From: QYOJ01 sp043810345
Lineage (GTDB): Bacteria > Bacteroidota > Bacteroidia > Bacteroidales > FEN-979
NCBI GenBank assembly: GCA_043810345.1
Contig: JBDROF010000102.1
Coordinates: 1 to 64,000 of the forward strand
Length of the DNA: 64,000 bases
Direction of reading: 5' to 3'
Below, piece by piece: positions 1 to 8,413 of the stretch. The notes below the pieces were generated by a model, which was given only the letters and a program-made list of their open reading frames with translations, did no database searches and was not told the DNA's origin. The position numbers and the translations under genes were made by a program. The stretch's first letter is position 1, and every line of letters starts with the position of its first letter.

Positions 1-610
1 TTTACAGTTTTAAGCCCCTTCTGTTAAAAGCGAATTATTCGTAAGGTAATTTTGAAAGAAAATTTCGAGCTAAACCGTGCGTGGGCCAAGGGGTTTCTTT
101 TTTGGTCCTTTTTGATTTGACCATGGCCCCAAAGAAAAAAGTACTCCGCTGGAATAAGGATTGTACCTGCAATTGCTTTATTTTTGCTTCGTTTTCTTTG
201 CCTAAAGAAACAGAAGTTCAGTCAGTTAAGAACCCTGGCGCTTTTTTTTTTTATTTTTTTTGCGCTCCAAAAAAAGAAACGAAATTTTCGATATTAAAGC
301 GAAAAAGAGGGTATCCCGTTCTGCATGAATATTTTAAGGTTTGTTAAGCCTAAAAATATTCCAGCAGACTCGACGAAGTCCCCGCCACGCCCTGTCGAGA
401 AATGCAATTGCACTTATTCCATTTCTAAGGATATATGAAATGGGTATATATAAATACATCTTGGAATTTTTGCGCCGGGATCTCAGCCAGTGGGCTGCTC
501 CCCCTTCTAGGTATTGAGGCATTCCATTGAAAACTGGGGAGGCCTTTGATCATTAACCCGGGATCAGAATGATCCCCCTGTGACTGGCTATGCTTATTTT
601 AGCGGATACT
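1..610. other. Gene-poor left flank of mobile element
   Basis: No convincing gene is seen. The short reading frames here are homopolymer-rich (T and A runs around 240-275) and resemble no protein family I know. A perfect 7-bp hairpin (GGGATCA, loop GAA, TGATCCC) lies at 560-576, about 35 nt downstream of the primase stop. It lacks a following T run on either strand, so it is a weak terminator candidate at most. The sequence is A/T-rich and probably belongs to the integrated element that continues to the right. Confidence 0.5.
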
Positions 611-1471
611 TCATTTCATTAAAAATTCATTGAAGTCTTTGTGATCCGGATAGAGTACTGGAGCCCAATCCCTAATATGATTATAAGTGGTCATTAAGTT
701 TTGTGTAGCGGTCCTTCCGGCCTGATCATTGTCAAGGAGAAGGTTAACTTCATATGTGCCTACCAGTTCAGCTTCGATCTTTGGAAGAAGAGATAAGGAG
801 TTTAAGATAATCGTTCTGAAACTTGGGACTTGTTTGTAATAGGTGCAACATGATAAGAAATCCATGAATCCTTCAAATACATTGAGTTTTGAATTATCCT
901 TTCCACGGAGCGTTGTAAAATATTTTGGACTTGAACCTGTCTTAAAATAAGCGCTCCGTAATTCATATCCACCCTTGTCATTTGCAAATGCCAGAGCGAA
1001 ATACTGTTTACCATGAACGGTATAATATGCTTCCTTAAGAAACCGGCGGGCGAATGCCATTGAAACCTTCCGGGATCTGAGATATTGAATCAGGGCCGGG
1101 TTTGACAAGGCCTGAATGCGATCAATTTTAATACGGCATGAATCATCCAAAGGTTCAAAGCAATGCTCCCCTGCAGGATAGGAACTGCCGCCAATATGTG
1201 TTAAAGCTTCCGACACCGTATAATTGTTTAGCTTTATTACAAGGTCAATGAGATTGCCGCCTTCACCGGCACCGAAATCGTACCAGAGGTTCTTGTTCAG
1301 GTCAACTTTAAAACTGGGTGTTTTCTCACTACGAGTAGGACTGTGAAACCATGCGCTGCCATATTTTACCTTCATAGGTCGGTGACCATTCTGCTCAAGA
1401 TAATCGAGAATATGAGTTTTCTTTGTTTCTGTACAATAAGTGGTTGATTCTGAATCATCATCTTTTTTCAT
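611..1471 (-). CDS. Mobile-element DNA primase (CHC2-like/Toprim)
   Basis: A 286-residue protein with the two-part layout of small primases carried by Bacteroidota integrative elements. The N-terminal part (about 20-90) follows the CHC2 fold: SEKTPSFKVD near residue 50, then WYDFGAGEGGNLIDLV. The C-terminal part (about 165-275) is a Toprim domain with the acidic motifs NVFEGFMDF and LLLDNDQAG, expected to bind metal for primer synthesis. The zinc-binding Cys/His of true CHC2 fingers are missing: Phe and Ala stand where Cys is usual. It is the last gene of a four-gene minus-strand run with the helicase, HTH and RteC-like genes, and probably supports replication of the excised element. The family call is by motif; the substrate is inferred. 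Confidence 0.8.
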   Translation of the reverse strand: MKKDDDSESTTYCTETKKTHILDYLEQNGHRPMKVKYGSAWFHSPTRSEKTPSFKVDLNKNLWYDFGAGEGGNLIDLVIKLNNYTVSEALTHIGGSSYPAGEHCFEPLDDSCRIKIDRIQALSNPALIQYLRSRKVSMAFARRFLKEAYYTVHGKQYFALAFANDKGGYELRSAYFKTGSSPKYFTTLRGKDNSKLNVFEGFMDFLSCCTYYKQVPSFRTIILNSLSLLPKIEAELVGTYEVNLLLDNDQAGRTATQNLMTTYNHIRDWAPVLYPDHKDFNEFLMK

Positions 1472-1494
1472 AAAAAAATTATTTTAAGAGTTTT

Positions 1495-1660
1495 TGATTT
1501 ACTGATTTACTATTCTGTTAATGTCTTGATTTATAATTATATATGTCTGTAAAGGCTGGTAAATGTGGTAAATTTACCTTCTATTTACTATTGATTTACC
1601 TTCGATTTACTTAGATACATCAGTGTTTTAGCGTATTAGTAAACAGGTAAACGATTTTCC
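1495..1660. repeat. Iteron-like GATTTAC repeats, possible element origin
   Basis: The spacer between the primase and helicase genes is very A/T-rich. It carries repeated words around GATTTAC (about 1495, 1504, 1593, 1604), the variants TATTTAC and AATTTACC (about 1570-1590), and inverted forms GGTAAAT and GTAAAC (about 1558-1655). Iterated short sites next to a primase/helicase pair suggest a replication origin or initiator-binding site. That function is inferred; the repeats themselves are visible. Confidence 0.4.
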
Positions 1661-1667
1661 GGAAAAT

Positions 1668-3032
1668 TTAAATTTTCGATTCGACAAACTCACGGGTCAC
1701 TGTATAATATTTTCCGGTAGTCGTGGTAAATGAAATCTTGGAAACCATCATTTGATCCCCATCATCATAATTGTCAGCAATGGAAGGGAATTTGAACTTG
1801 TTATTTTTTGATTGGGGGAGTTTCCATTCCTCTTTAAGGATATAACCGAGCTGCGATGCGAGGCCTGTAATTTGTCTCAGGGATTTCTCAAGCTCATGGG
1901 CCAGTCTGACCGGTGTTACATGAATTTCATCCCCTGATGCTTCAAAAGCAAAAATGTCTTCGCACCATCTTAACAGTTCCTTTTGAATAATGCTACGGGT
2001 GTGGATTCTGATCCTGGTAAGCGCTTCAGTCTCGTAAACCTTAGGATCAAACCATAACCTGCTTTTCTTGGGATAAACCATTTGACGATTCTTTAACATA
2101 TAAAGGAATGCCGGGATTTCATTTTCCAGGTGGGTCATAAGTTCCGGAATGAAATCACCGGGAGTAAGTTCCGGTACCTTCACCACAAAAAACCGGTTGT
2201 CATCCTCGTCCATCTTAATGAAATTATCCTCCGTGTTGCTTGACAGGATTAATTTTCCGAAGAAATCCATCCGGATCGTATCCCTGCCTTTTGCTTCCAT
2301 GTTAATTGAATCGGTTGTTGTAAGCCGCTTGATCTTTTCCTTTATGATGGTCTTATCGATAAAAGACTCGTCAATGCAAACAATCAGCTTGCTTGCATAG
2401 AGAGAATTGAAGTTGGTGCTGAATTCCTCATTTCCCAGGATGATGGCATTTCGTCCGAAAATGGAACAAAGCCACTTCATAAAAGTGGATTTGCCGGTCT
2501 CCTGTATTTTCGAGACAAGACAGATGACCGGAAGATTCTGGGTAGGGTTTTCGTAAAGGATCTTCAGGTAGTCCAGAACGATATCAAGTTTGTCCTGGAA
2601 GATACGGGAAAGGAATTTAAAGGTAATGGTAACATCACCCGGCGTCGGTGTATATTTCATCTGCTCATAGAGATTATAATATGCATCACCGTTATGAATG
2701 TGCTCTTTCAAGTAGGTTTCGGCATTGTCCGGGATGTTTACAAAAGCGACATATTTATTGATGTACCTGAATATCTCTTTCCCGAAGTCCCCAATAATTG
2801 CACCTTTTCTCCAAAGCTGCTGAATTGGTGTACTTTGTTTGCGGGCATTGAGAATATGGCTCAGGCGGTAATAGTCTGTTGCAACCCTGATGTATTTTTC
2901 TCCCTCACGCATGAGGATTGACGACATATCATCAGGTTGTTCCTTTTCGGAATCAAGAAGAGAAATTTTACCGGTTCCAGGTTCCGGATAGGGTTTATTA
3001 TTCTTTCGAAGCAATCTTTGTTCATTATGCAT
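1668..3032 (-). CDS. Mobile-element SF3-like helicase (DUF5906/VirE-like)
   Basis: A 454-residue P-loop ATPase typical of replication modules on Bacteroidota integrative elements and phages. Seen: a Walker A-like segment SKIQETGKSTF at about residues 172-182, a Walker B segment KLIVCIDES at about 214-222, and a sensor-type strand LILSSNTEDN at about 260 followed by DNRFFVVKV. These fit helicase domains that work with a primase to unwind a circular excised element. It lies upstream of the primase across the iteron-like spacer. A second Met (MSSILMREGEKYI) about 35 residues in is an alternative start. No partial damage is visible. Confidence 0.8.
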   Translation of the reverse strand: MHNEQRLLRKNNKPYPEPGTGKISLLDSEKEQPDDMSSILMREGEKYIRVATDYYRLSHILNARKQSTPIQQLWRKGAIIGDFGKEIFRYINKYVAFVNIPDNAETYLKEHIHNGDAYYNLYEQMKYTPTPGDVTITFKFLSRIFQDKLDIVLDYLKILYENPTQNLPVICLVSKIQETGKSTFMKWLCSIFGRNAIILGNEEFSTNFNSLYASKLIVCIDESFIDKTIIKEKIKRLTTTDSINMEAKGRDTIRMDFFGKLILSSNTEDNFIKMDEDDNRFFVVKVPELTPGDFIPELMTHLENEIPAFLYMLKNRQMVYPKKSRLWFDPKVYETEALTRIRIHTRSIIQKELLRWCEDIFAFEASGDEIHVTPVRLAHELEKSLRQITGLASQLGYILKEEWKLPQSKNNKFKFPSIADNYDDGDQMMVSKISFTTTTGKYYTVTREFVESKI

Positions 3033-3085
3033 ATCTTTGTACTTGAGAATTGTTTAGATCGATTTCCAGCTATTTAACAGATTAA

Positions 3086-3115
3086 GATAAAAGCCCGTGC
3101 CTGCGGGCTTTTATC
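3086..3115. terminator. Bidirectional hairpin terminator
   Basis: A perfect 12-bp stem (GATAAAAGCCCG paired with CGGGCTTTTATC) with a 6-nt loop between the HTH gene and the helicase gene. The A-rich and T-rich outer arms let it act on either strand, so it probably ends or attenuates HTH-gene transcription before the helicase gene. Confidence 0.7.
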
Positions 3116-3139
3116 GTTTGATTCTATTGAGGGCAAGGT

Positions 3140-3475
3140 TCAGGGTCTGCGCCTGGTGGACAAATAAGAATCTGTTTCGGCATTGATCTCTGAGATAGTC
3201 CTCTTACGGCCTGACATGATCCAGGCAGTGAGTTCCTGTTTTGAGAAATAGAGACGTTTTCCTCTCTTGCTAACAGGAACTTCAGAACGCTGGACCAGTC
3301 CATAAACTGTAGGGACAGTAAGGTGAAGGATCTCGGCTGCTTCCCGGATGGGCAACAGTCTATCCTCTTCAGGTTGGGGGGTGTTGTTTTGTGAAAGTAA
3401 AAGTCGTTCGATGTTGTCCAGTTTGTCTTGCAACTGGCTGACGGCTTGCGGGAGTTGTTCAAATGTAATTGTCAT
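3140..3475 (-). CDS. HTH (excisionase-type) DNA-binding protein
   Basis: A 111-residue protein with an N-terminal coiled-coil stretch (QAVSQLQDKLDNIERLL) and a C-terminal winged HTH of the helix_turn_helix_17 / excisionase type. The diagnostic segment is LPIREAAEILHLTVPTVYGLVQRSEVPVSK, followed by the wing GKRLYFSKQELTAWI. Such proteins sit next to the replication genes of Bacteroidota integrative elements and act as excision factors or regulators. The fold is confident; the role as excisionase rather than repressor is inferred from context. An overlapping frame at 3124-3462 is a shadow. Confidence 0.8.
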   Translation of the reverse strand: MTITFEQLPQAVSQLQDKLDNIERLLLSQNNTPQPEEDRLLPIREAAEILHLTVPTVYGLVQRSEVPVSKRGKRLYFSKQELTAWIMSGRKRTISEINAETDSYLSTRRRP

Positions 3476-3546
3476 ACAGGATAAGTTTTAGGTTTATCCT
3501 GCAAGAATATGCGCGGCATTTCGCGGCATCAGTACATGAGTACTCC

Positions 3547-4482
3547 TTATTTTAAAGTTTCGTAGTGGTTTTTTACTTCTTCTGTGTGAAGGGATGCAGT
3601 ATATCTGGGATCCCGATTAGAAGGATTCTTTCTGAGATCATTGATATTTCCCTGGATTGTTCTAACGGAAACAGGTCTGTTTCCGGCACAAAAAATTTCT
3701 GCAAATTTTTTATACATCTCGGTTCTTGTCGAAGCATACTCCGACAGAAAATAATCGACGAAGGAAAGGAAATCAAACATAGCTATTCTATAAGGAACAT
3801 CGTTTGCACAGATCAGTTTTATAAGTTCGCCATGGGATTGCTCGGTGAGATTCCTGACCTTAGGTAAATTAAAGAACCCATTTTGATGAAGAGCAAGTTT
3901 CAGTTTTTCACAAGCCCCCTTATGTGGGTCAATTGCCTGTTCAGAGAGAATACTCTTTTCCTGAGAAGGAAAATGAACATGGATGGTGTTTAAGGGGAAG
4001 CCAAGACTGATGCAAATATCTGCAAATGGAATATTATAGATTGAACAGCATTTTTGCAGCTCATCGAAAAGCATATGATACAAAATGCTGCAGCCACGCT
4101 GAAATCTAAGTTCATGACTTTGGTCATTTGGAATATCCATGATGAACAGGTCCTTTATCCTGGTAATTTCCGGTGTAATTTCTTCATTGTCCACGGCAGT
4201 CATCTTCGCTTCTGTATCCTGTTGAATATCACTGACAGGCTCATGATTTTTAGATTTCATCAACCTGGAGACATAGCGTTTAATCAAATCTGCCTTTTGT
4301 TCCTTGCTGCTTTTATTCAGTATTTCGTTTTCAAGCTCAAGGGAGAAGGGTTCAATATAAAATTCTGCAATCCTTTCGGCAGCCCCCAGTAACGGAGAGT
4401 GTACCGGATTATAGGAAGAAAGATGATCTACAGGTGAGGTTAGTAAATCAATACATTCATCAAACTGGGAATAAGGTAACAT
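3547..4482 (-). CDS. Uncharacterised mobile-element protein, RteC-like
   Basis: A 311-residue protein with no motif I can assign firmly. It is acidic and mostly helical, with no signal peptide or membrane segment. Its C-terminal end (about 220-311, ending DPRYTASLHTEEVKNHYETLK-like) and its position upstream of the HTH/helicase/primase genes resemble RteC-type regulators of CTnDOT-like elements, but the similarity is weak and from memory. It is the first gene after the tRNA-Pro/Ser pair, whose terminator lies just upstream. The gene is probably real because the frame is long, intact and co-oriented with its neighbours. Confidence 0.6.
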   Translation of the reverse strand: MLPYSQFDECIDLLTSPVDHLSSYNPVHSPLLGAAERIAEFYIEPFSLELENEILNKSSKEQKADLIKRYVSRLMKSKNHEPVSDIQQDTEAKMTAVDNEEITPEITRIKDLFIMDIPNDQSHELRFQRGCSILYHMLFDELQKCCSIYNIPFADICISLGFPLNTIHVHFPSQEKSILSEQAIDPHKGACEKLKLALHQNGFFNLPKVRNLTEQSHGELIKLICANDVPYRIAMFDFLSFVDYFLSEYASTRTEMYKKFAEIFCAGNRPVSVRTIQGNINDLRKNPSNRDPRYTASLHTEEVKNHYETLK

Positions 4483-4560
4483 GGGTCAAATGTAAAATTA
4501 AATTGGACTTTACAAAAGAGGTAAAAAGACAAATTCTGTGGTTACATTTAGGGTTACATT

Positions 4561-4597
4561 AAAAAAGGGTTTCAGATTTTAATTTTCTGAAACCCTT
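4561..4597 (-). terminator. Terminator of the tRNA-Ser/tRNA-Pro transcript
   Basis: On the minus strand a 10-bp stem (GGGTTTCAGA with TCTGAAACCC) is followed by a T run, starting about 10 nt past the encoded CCA of tRNA-Pro. This is a standard intrinsic terminator, and it also marks the chromosomal side of the integrated element. Confidence 0.8.
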
Positions 4598-4605
4598 GTC
4601 ATTGT

Positions 4606-4683
4606 TGGTCGGGGTAGTAGGATTCGAACCTACGACCCCCTGCTCCCAAAGCAGGTGCGCTAACCGGACTGCGCTATACCCCG
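4606..4683 (-). tRNA. tRNA-Pro (TGG)
   Basis: A complete 78-nt cloverleaf on the minus strand. The acceptor CGGGGTA pairs with TACCCCG, the anticodon loop TTTGGGA contains TGG, the T loop is TTCGAAT, and a 3' CCA is encoded. It is transcribed after tRNA-Ser with a 3-nt spacer. The mobile-element genes begin just downstream of its 3' end, a usual integration position, although no duplicated attachment site was identified. Confidence 0.95.
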
Positions 4684-4686
4684 AAG

Positions 4687-4773
4687 CGGAGAAGGGGGGA
4701 TTCGAACCCCCGGTACGGTTCCCCGTACGACAGTTTAGCAAACTGTTGGTTTAAGCCACTCACCCACCTCTCC
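4687..4773 (-). tRNA. tRNA-Ser (GCT)
   Basis: An 87-nt minus-strand tRNA with acceptor GGAGAGG/CTTCTCC, anticodon GCT in the loop TTGCTAA, and the long variable arm typical of serine tRNAs. CCA is not encoded. It is the first member of a two-tRNA transcript with tRNA-Pro. Confidence 0.95.
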
Positions 4774-4794
4774 GGGTCGACTAAAAACGGGGTG

Positions 4795-4802
4795 CAAATT
4801 TA
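4795..4802 (-). promoter_or_regulatory. -7 promoter element of tRNA-Ser/Pro
   Basis: The minus strand reads TAAATTTG followed by CACC, a match to the Bacteroidota -7 consensus TAnnTTTG, 21 nt upstream of the tRNA-Ser 5' end. The same TAAATTTGCACC string precedes tRNA-Asp and tRNA-Val in this window. Confidence 0.7.
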
Positions 4803-4913
4803 GAAAATACGGAGAGAACTACCAAGATAATTTTACCCAAAACCACATACGATCGACCCGCCTCTCCTTGTTTCAACGTTTTTATGTAGGTTTGTTATCC
4901 TAACTTTACATAT

Positions 4914-6971
4914 ATGAACAAGCGTTTTCTTTTCATCACCCTTATCATCACGGCAGGAATAGGCTCTTTGGCTTTTGGTCAGATCAGGAACGCAAAAAAA
5001 CAGATGACCTTGTATAATTATTCAGAGGCGCTGTCAATTCTGACCAAATCGCTGACAAAAGAGAACACCGATAAGCGGGAGGCTACCCTCCTTATGGCAG
5101 CATGTTACCGGAAACAAAATGATATCCGGAATGCAAAAAGATGGTATGCAAAAGTCCTCGAATACGGAGGTGCCGAACCTTCCACCTTATTCAATTACGC
5201 ACAAATCCTGAGATCATCCGGAGATTACCAGAAGGCGAAAGAATACTTTTTAAACTATGATGAGCTCGTTCCCGGCGACAAGCGTGCAAAGATCCTGGCA
5301 GGTTACTGCGACAGCGCCCTTGCCTGGAAAGACATTCCACCGGCGTATGAAGTGAAGAATGCAGGAACCCTGAATTCAGAACAATCGGAATTCGGAGCGG
5401 TATTTTATGATGAAAGATTGTGTTTTACCTCAGACCGCATGGTCTCAAAACAAGGTTTTTCCAACTATGGCTGGACCGGTAATGCCTACCTCCATCTGTT
5501 CTATGCCGACCCGGTATCTTTGGATGATTTTTATAACGACTTCAAAGAGATACGCCTTGCGCCCGATTTGTTTAATAAGGCCTATCATGACGGACCAGCA
5601 TCCTTTTCCCGCAATTTTACAGAGGTGTTTTTCAACCGCACAAGGGGATACAGGGATAAAGGGAAAAAGGATCAGGATCGTATCAGGACTTACCTGCTGA
5701 AAATCTATAGCTCGGAACAGAAGGAATCAAAATGGGCGAACCCCGTCGCATTTTTCCTGAATAACGACACCTTCTCCGTTGGCCACCCGGCGCTTTCAAA
5801 GGATGGCAACGTACTCATTTTTGTTTCGGATATGGAGGGCGGATATGGAGGAACAGATCTTTACATGTGCCGTCGTGAAAATAGTACCTGGAGTCAACCG
5901 GTAAATATGGGTCCGGTTATCAATACCTTTGGGAATGAGATGTTCCCGTTCCAGGCTGAGAACGGAGATCTCTATTTTGCCTCTGACGGACATCCCGGTT
6001 TTGGCGGACTCGATATCCTGATCACCCGCCAACTAGCTGATAGCACCTGGCTCCAGCCCTGCAACCTGTTTCAGCCCATCAATTCATCCTATGATGACTT
6101 TTCCCTTTGCATCGCCGGGAATAATAAACATGGCCTGTTCAGCTCGAACCGTCCAGGAGGGCTCGGCAGTGATGATCTTTATGTGTTCAGGCGACCGGAG
6201 GAGATGGTGCCGGGTTCGATGAAACTTGAAGTGATGACCTGTTTGTCAGGGTATGTCAAAGATAAAACTACACTCAAACCTATTCATAACGCAACTGTTT
6301 TCTTCCTTGATCAGGAAACAAACCAGTCCCTTGTTCTGAAAACGGACTCAAACGGGTATTACAGAACGCAGGTAACACCTGGAAAATCCCATGCCGTTAA
6401 AGCGATGCAAACCGGTTATATAGCCGACTGCTTCCTTTTTGCTACCGATACCATAAGTCAGATGGCCAACCTTACCGCACCACGCGATCTCCTTCTTGAC
6501 AGGCTGAGCCATGACCGGACGTTTGTCCTGGAAAATATCTATTATGACCTCGACAAGTGGTACATCCGCCCTGATGCCCAACCTTCCCTTGACAAACTCG
6601 TATTGCTTATGAAAGAGAATCCGGTCAATATCGAACTCGGATCACATACCGACTCCAGAGCAACTGAAACTTATAACAATGAACTATCGCAAAAGCGGGC
6701 CGAATCCGTCGTCCGATATATGGTCCTGCAGGGGATTAACCCTCTCCGGATCACTGCCAGGGGGTATGGGGAAACGCAACCCGTGAATGAGTGCAGGGAT
6801 GGTGTCTTTTGCACTGAAGAGCAACACCAGCTAAACCGGAGAACCGAATTCAAGGTGATCTCATGGTTTGACGATGTAATGGAAGAAACCCTGGATCTTT
6901 CCTGTTACCATTCCGGACAGACTGTAGAGGCACGACTGTTGCCCGACAGGTTCTTTGACATTTGCAAATAG
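4914..6971 (+). CDS. PorE-like OmpA-family protein (TPR-PD40-CRD-OmpA)
   Basis: A 685-residue envelope protein. Domains in order: signal peptide (1-22), TPR-like helices (about 25-140), a PD40/WD40-like beta-propeller (about 160-430, with repeats such as HPALSKDGNVLIFVSD and GGTDLY), a carboxypeptidase-regulatory-like fold (about 440-525), and a C-terminal OmpA domain (about 540-660, with ELGSHTDSRATETYN and LSQKRAESVVRY) that should bind peptidoglycan. This is the architecture of PorE, a type IX secretion component that anchors the machinery to the cell wall, but several paralogues with this layout exist in Bacteroidota, so the symbol is withheld. A -7 promoter match (TAGGTTTG, 4887-4894) lies upstream. 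Translation starts 4 nt after TATAT. Confidence 0.85.
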   Translation: MNKRFLFITLIITAGIGSLAFGQIRNAKKQMTLYNYSEALSILTKSLTKENTDKREATLLMAACYRKQNDIRNAKRWYAKVLEYGGAEPSTLFNYAQILRSSGDYQKAKEYFLNYDELVPGDKRAKILAGYCDSALAWKDIPPAYEVKNAGTLNSEQSEFGAVFYDERLCFTSDRMVSKQGFSNYGWTGNAYLHLFYADPVSLDDFYNDFKEIRLAPDLFNKAYHDGPASFSRNFTEVFFNRTRGYRDKGKKDQDRIRTYLLKIYSSEQKESKWANPVAFFLNNDTFSVGHPALSKDGNVLIFVSDMEGGYGGTDLYMCRRENSTWSQPVNMGPVINTFGNEMFPFQAENGDLYFASDGHPGFGGLDILITRQLADSTWLQPCNLFQPINSSYDDFSLCIAGNNKHGLFSSNRPGGLGSDDLYVFRRPEEMVPGSMKLEVMTCLSGYVKDKTTLKPIHNATVFFLDQETNQSLVLKTDSNGYYRTQVTPGKSHAVKAMQTGYIADCFLFATDTISQMANLTAPRDLLLDRLSHDRTFVLENIYYDLDKWYIRPDAQPSLDKLVLLMKENPVNIELGSHTDSRATETYNNELSQKRAESVVRYMVLQGINPLRITARGYGETQPVNECRDGVFCTEEQHQLNRRTEFKVISWFDDVMEETLDLSCYHSGQTVEARLLPDRFFDICK

Positions 6972-7019
6972 ATATGTTTTACTTTTGTTCAACCTATTTA
7001 TTCGCCAATAACCATCATC

Positions 7020-8402
7020 ATGAGGCGACTGCTCCAGGCCTTACTCTTTATCACGGTCTCCATCCTGCTGGTCTGGATATTGAAACAGGCCTTCCCGAAG
7101 AATACAGGAGTCCTGAACCTGTTTCTCGTTTTTCTGTTCCTGGATGCCTTCCTGTGGGTGATCACCTGGCGTGAGATCAGCTCCCTGAAGCCCGTCGGGA
7201 AATACTTCCTGGCCATCCTCTTCTGGCTCCCGCTGGCACTGGTAATAGCAGGCGTAACCTATGGATTTTTCAGTACCTTCTATTTCTGGCCCCGCTTTGT
7301 AAAGACCTACCTGGCCAGCTTCGTCTTCATAGCGTATGCTTCGCGCACCGTACCCATCCTCTTTCTCTTTGTCACCCTCCTCTTTCAGGGAGCGATCATG
7401 CTTTTTTCCAGACGGGCTAACCGGTGTGAACCCTGGATCAGACCCCCCCGGTTCATTTTTCTGACAGGATGGTTGCTGGGCATTAGTATGTTTCTGCTGA
7501 TGTTCGCTGGCATGGTGCTATGGGAGCATCATTTCAAAGTGAGAAAGATCCGGATTGGGCTCGAAGAGCTGCCCCGGTCGTTTGACGGGCTACGAATCGT
7601 ACAGATTTCCGATCTCCACCTGGGAAGCTGGAACCGGAAATCCAAACTGGAGGAGTTGGTCGGGTTGATCAACGGATTGCATCCCGACCTGGTGTTTTTT
7701 ACAGGGGATCTCTGTAACTACTCTACCACGGAGGCCTGGCCTTTTCAGGATATCCTGAAGCAAATCAGCACAAAATATGGCATCTATGCAATCATGGGGA
7801 ACCATGATTATGGCGACTACATGAGCTGGAGCTCCGGGGAGGCAAAAAAGAAAAACCTGCTCGACCTCTACAGGTTTTATGATGAGATAGGGTGGAAACT
7901 GCTTAGAAATGAACATGAAACACTTGTCCTGAATGGGGATAGCATGGCTATTATAGGGGTGGAAAACTGGGGATCTGTCAGCCGGTTTCAACGACTGGCC
8001 GACCTTCCCAAAGCTCTTGCCGGCACGGAGACCATCTCCACGAAACTCCTGCTTTCACACGATCCTACTCACTGGGACAGCATCGTGAGTAAAACCTATC
8101 CCGAGATCGACCTGACCTTCTCCGGACATACACACGGTGGGCAGTTGGGGATCGAGGCAGGGGATTGGCAGTGGAGTTTCGTGCAATATCTCTACCCCGA
8201 ATGGGCCGGACTATATGAACGAAACAAAGGTAAGGAACACCCTCAATACCTCTATGTAAACAGGGGAGCGGGAACCATCGGTTACGCTGGAAGAGTTGGT
8301 ATTTGGGCTGAGATAACGTTGATCGTATTAAGGAGTGGTGGGAGTAATGGAAATAGTGAAGATGGGGAAGGTAGAGAAGGTGGTGAAAAGGGTGAGTGGT
8401 GA
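7020..8402 (+). CDS. Membrane-bound metallophosphoesterase
   Basis: A 460-residue protein with about five N-terminal membrane helices (1-175) and a cytosolic or periplasmic calcineurin-like phosphoesterase domain (about 185-430). Metal-binding motifs are visible: QISDLHLG, FTGDLCN, GNHDYGDY, and FSGHTHGGQ near the end. YkuE/YaeI-type enzymes of this family act on phospholipid-type phosphoesters; the substrate here is unknown. The normal domain ends near residue 438. The last ~22 residues (SGGSNGNSEDGEGREGGEKG) are low-complexity and come from a purine-rich repeat tract at 8334-8402, so the tail is probably acquired non-functional sequence. The gene is convergent with the repeat protein at 8414. 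Confidence 0.85.
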   Translation: MRRLLQALLFITVSILLVWILKQAFPKNTGVLNLFLVFLFLDAFLWVITWREISSLKPVGKYFLAILFWLPLALVIAGVTYGFFSTFYFWPRFVKTYLASFVFIAYASRTVPILFLFVTLLFQGAIMLFSRRANRCEPWIRPPRFIFLTGWLLGISMFLLMFAGMVLWEHHFKVRKIRIGLEELPRSFDGLRIVQISDLHLGSWNRKSKLEELVGLINGLHPDLVFFTGDLCNYSTTEAWPFQDILKQISTKYGIYAIMGNHDYGDYMSWSSGEAKKKNLLDLYRFYDEIGWKLLRNEHETLVLNGDSMAIIGVENWGSVSRFQRLADLPKALAGTETISTKLLLSHDPTHWDSIVSKTYPEIDLTFSGHTHGGQLGIEAGDWQWSFVQYLYPEWAGLYERNKGKEHPQYLYVNRGAGTIGYAGRVGIWAEITLIVLRSGGSNGNSEDGEGREGGEKGEW

Positions 8403-8413
8403 AAGTGAAACCG

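Noticed and set aside
81..347. 88-codon frame at the left edge
   Set aside because: It is built from homopolymer runs with no recognisable domain and is unlike the neighbouring genes.
4559..4741. 60-codon frame over the tRNA-Pro/Ser pair
   Set aside because: It is an artefact of tRNA sequence; both tRNAs are complete.
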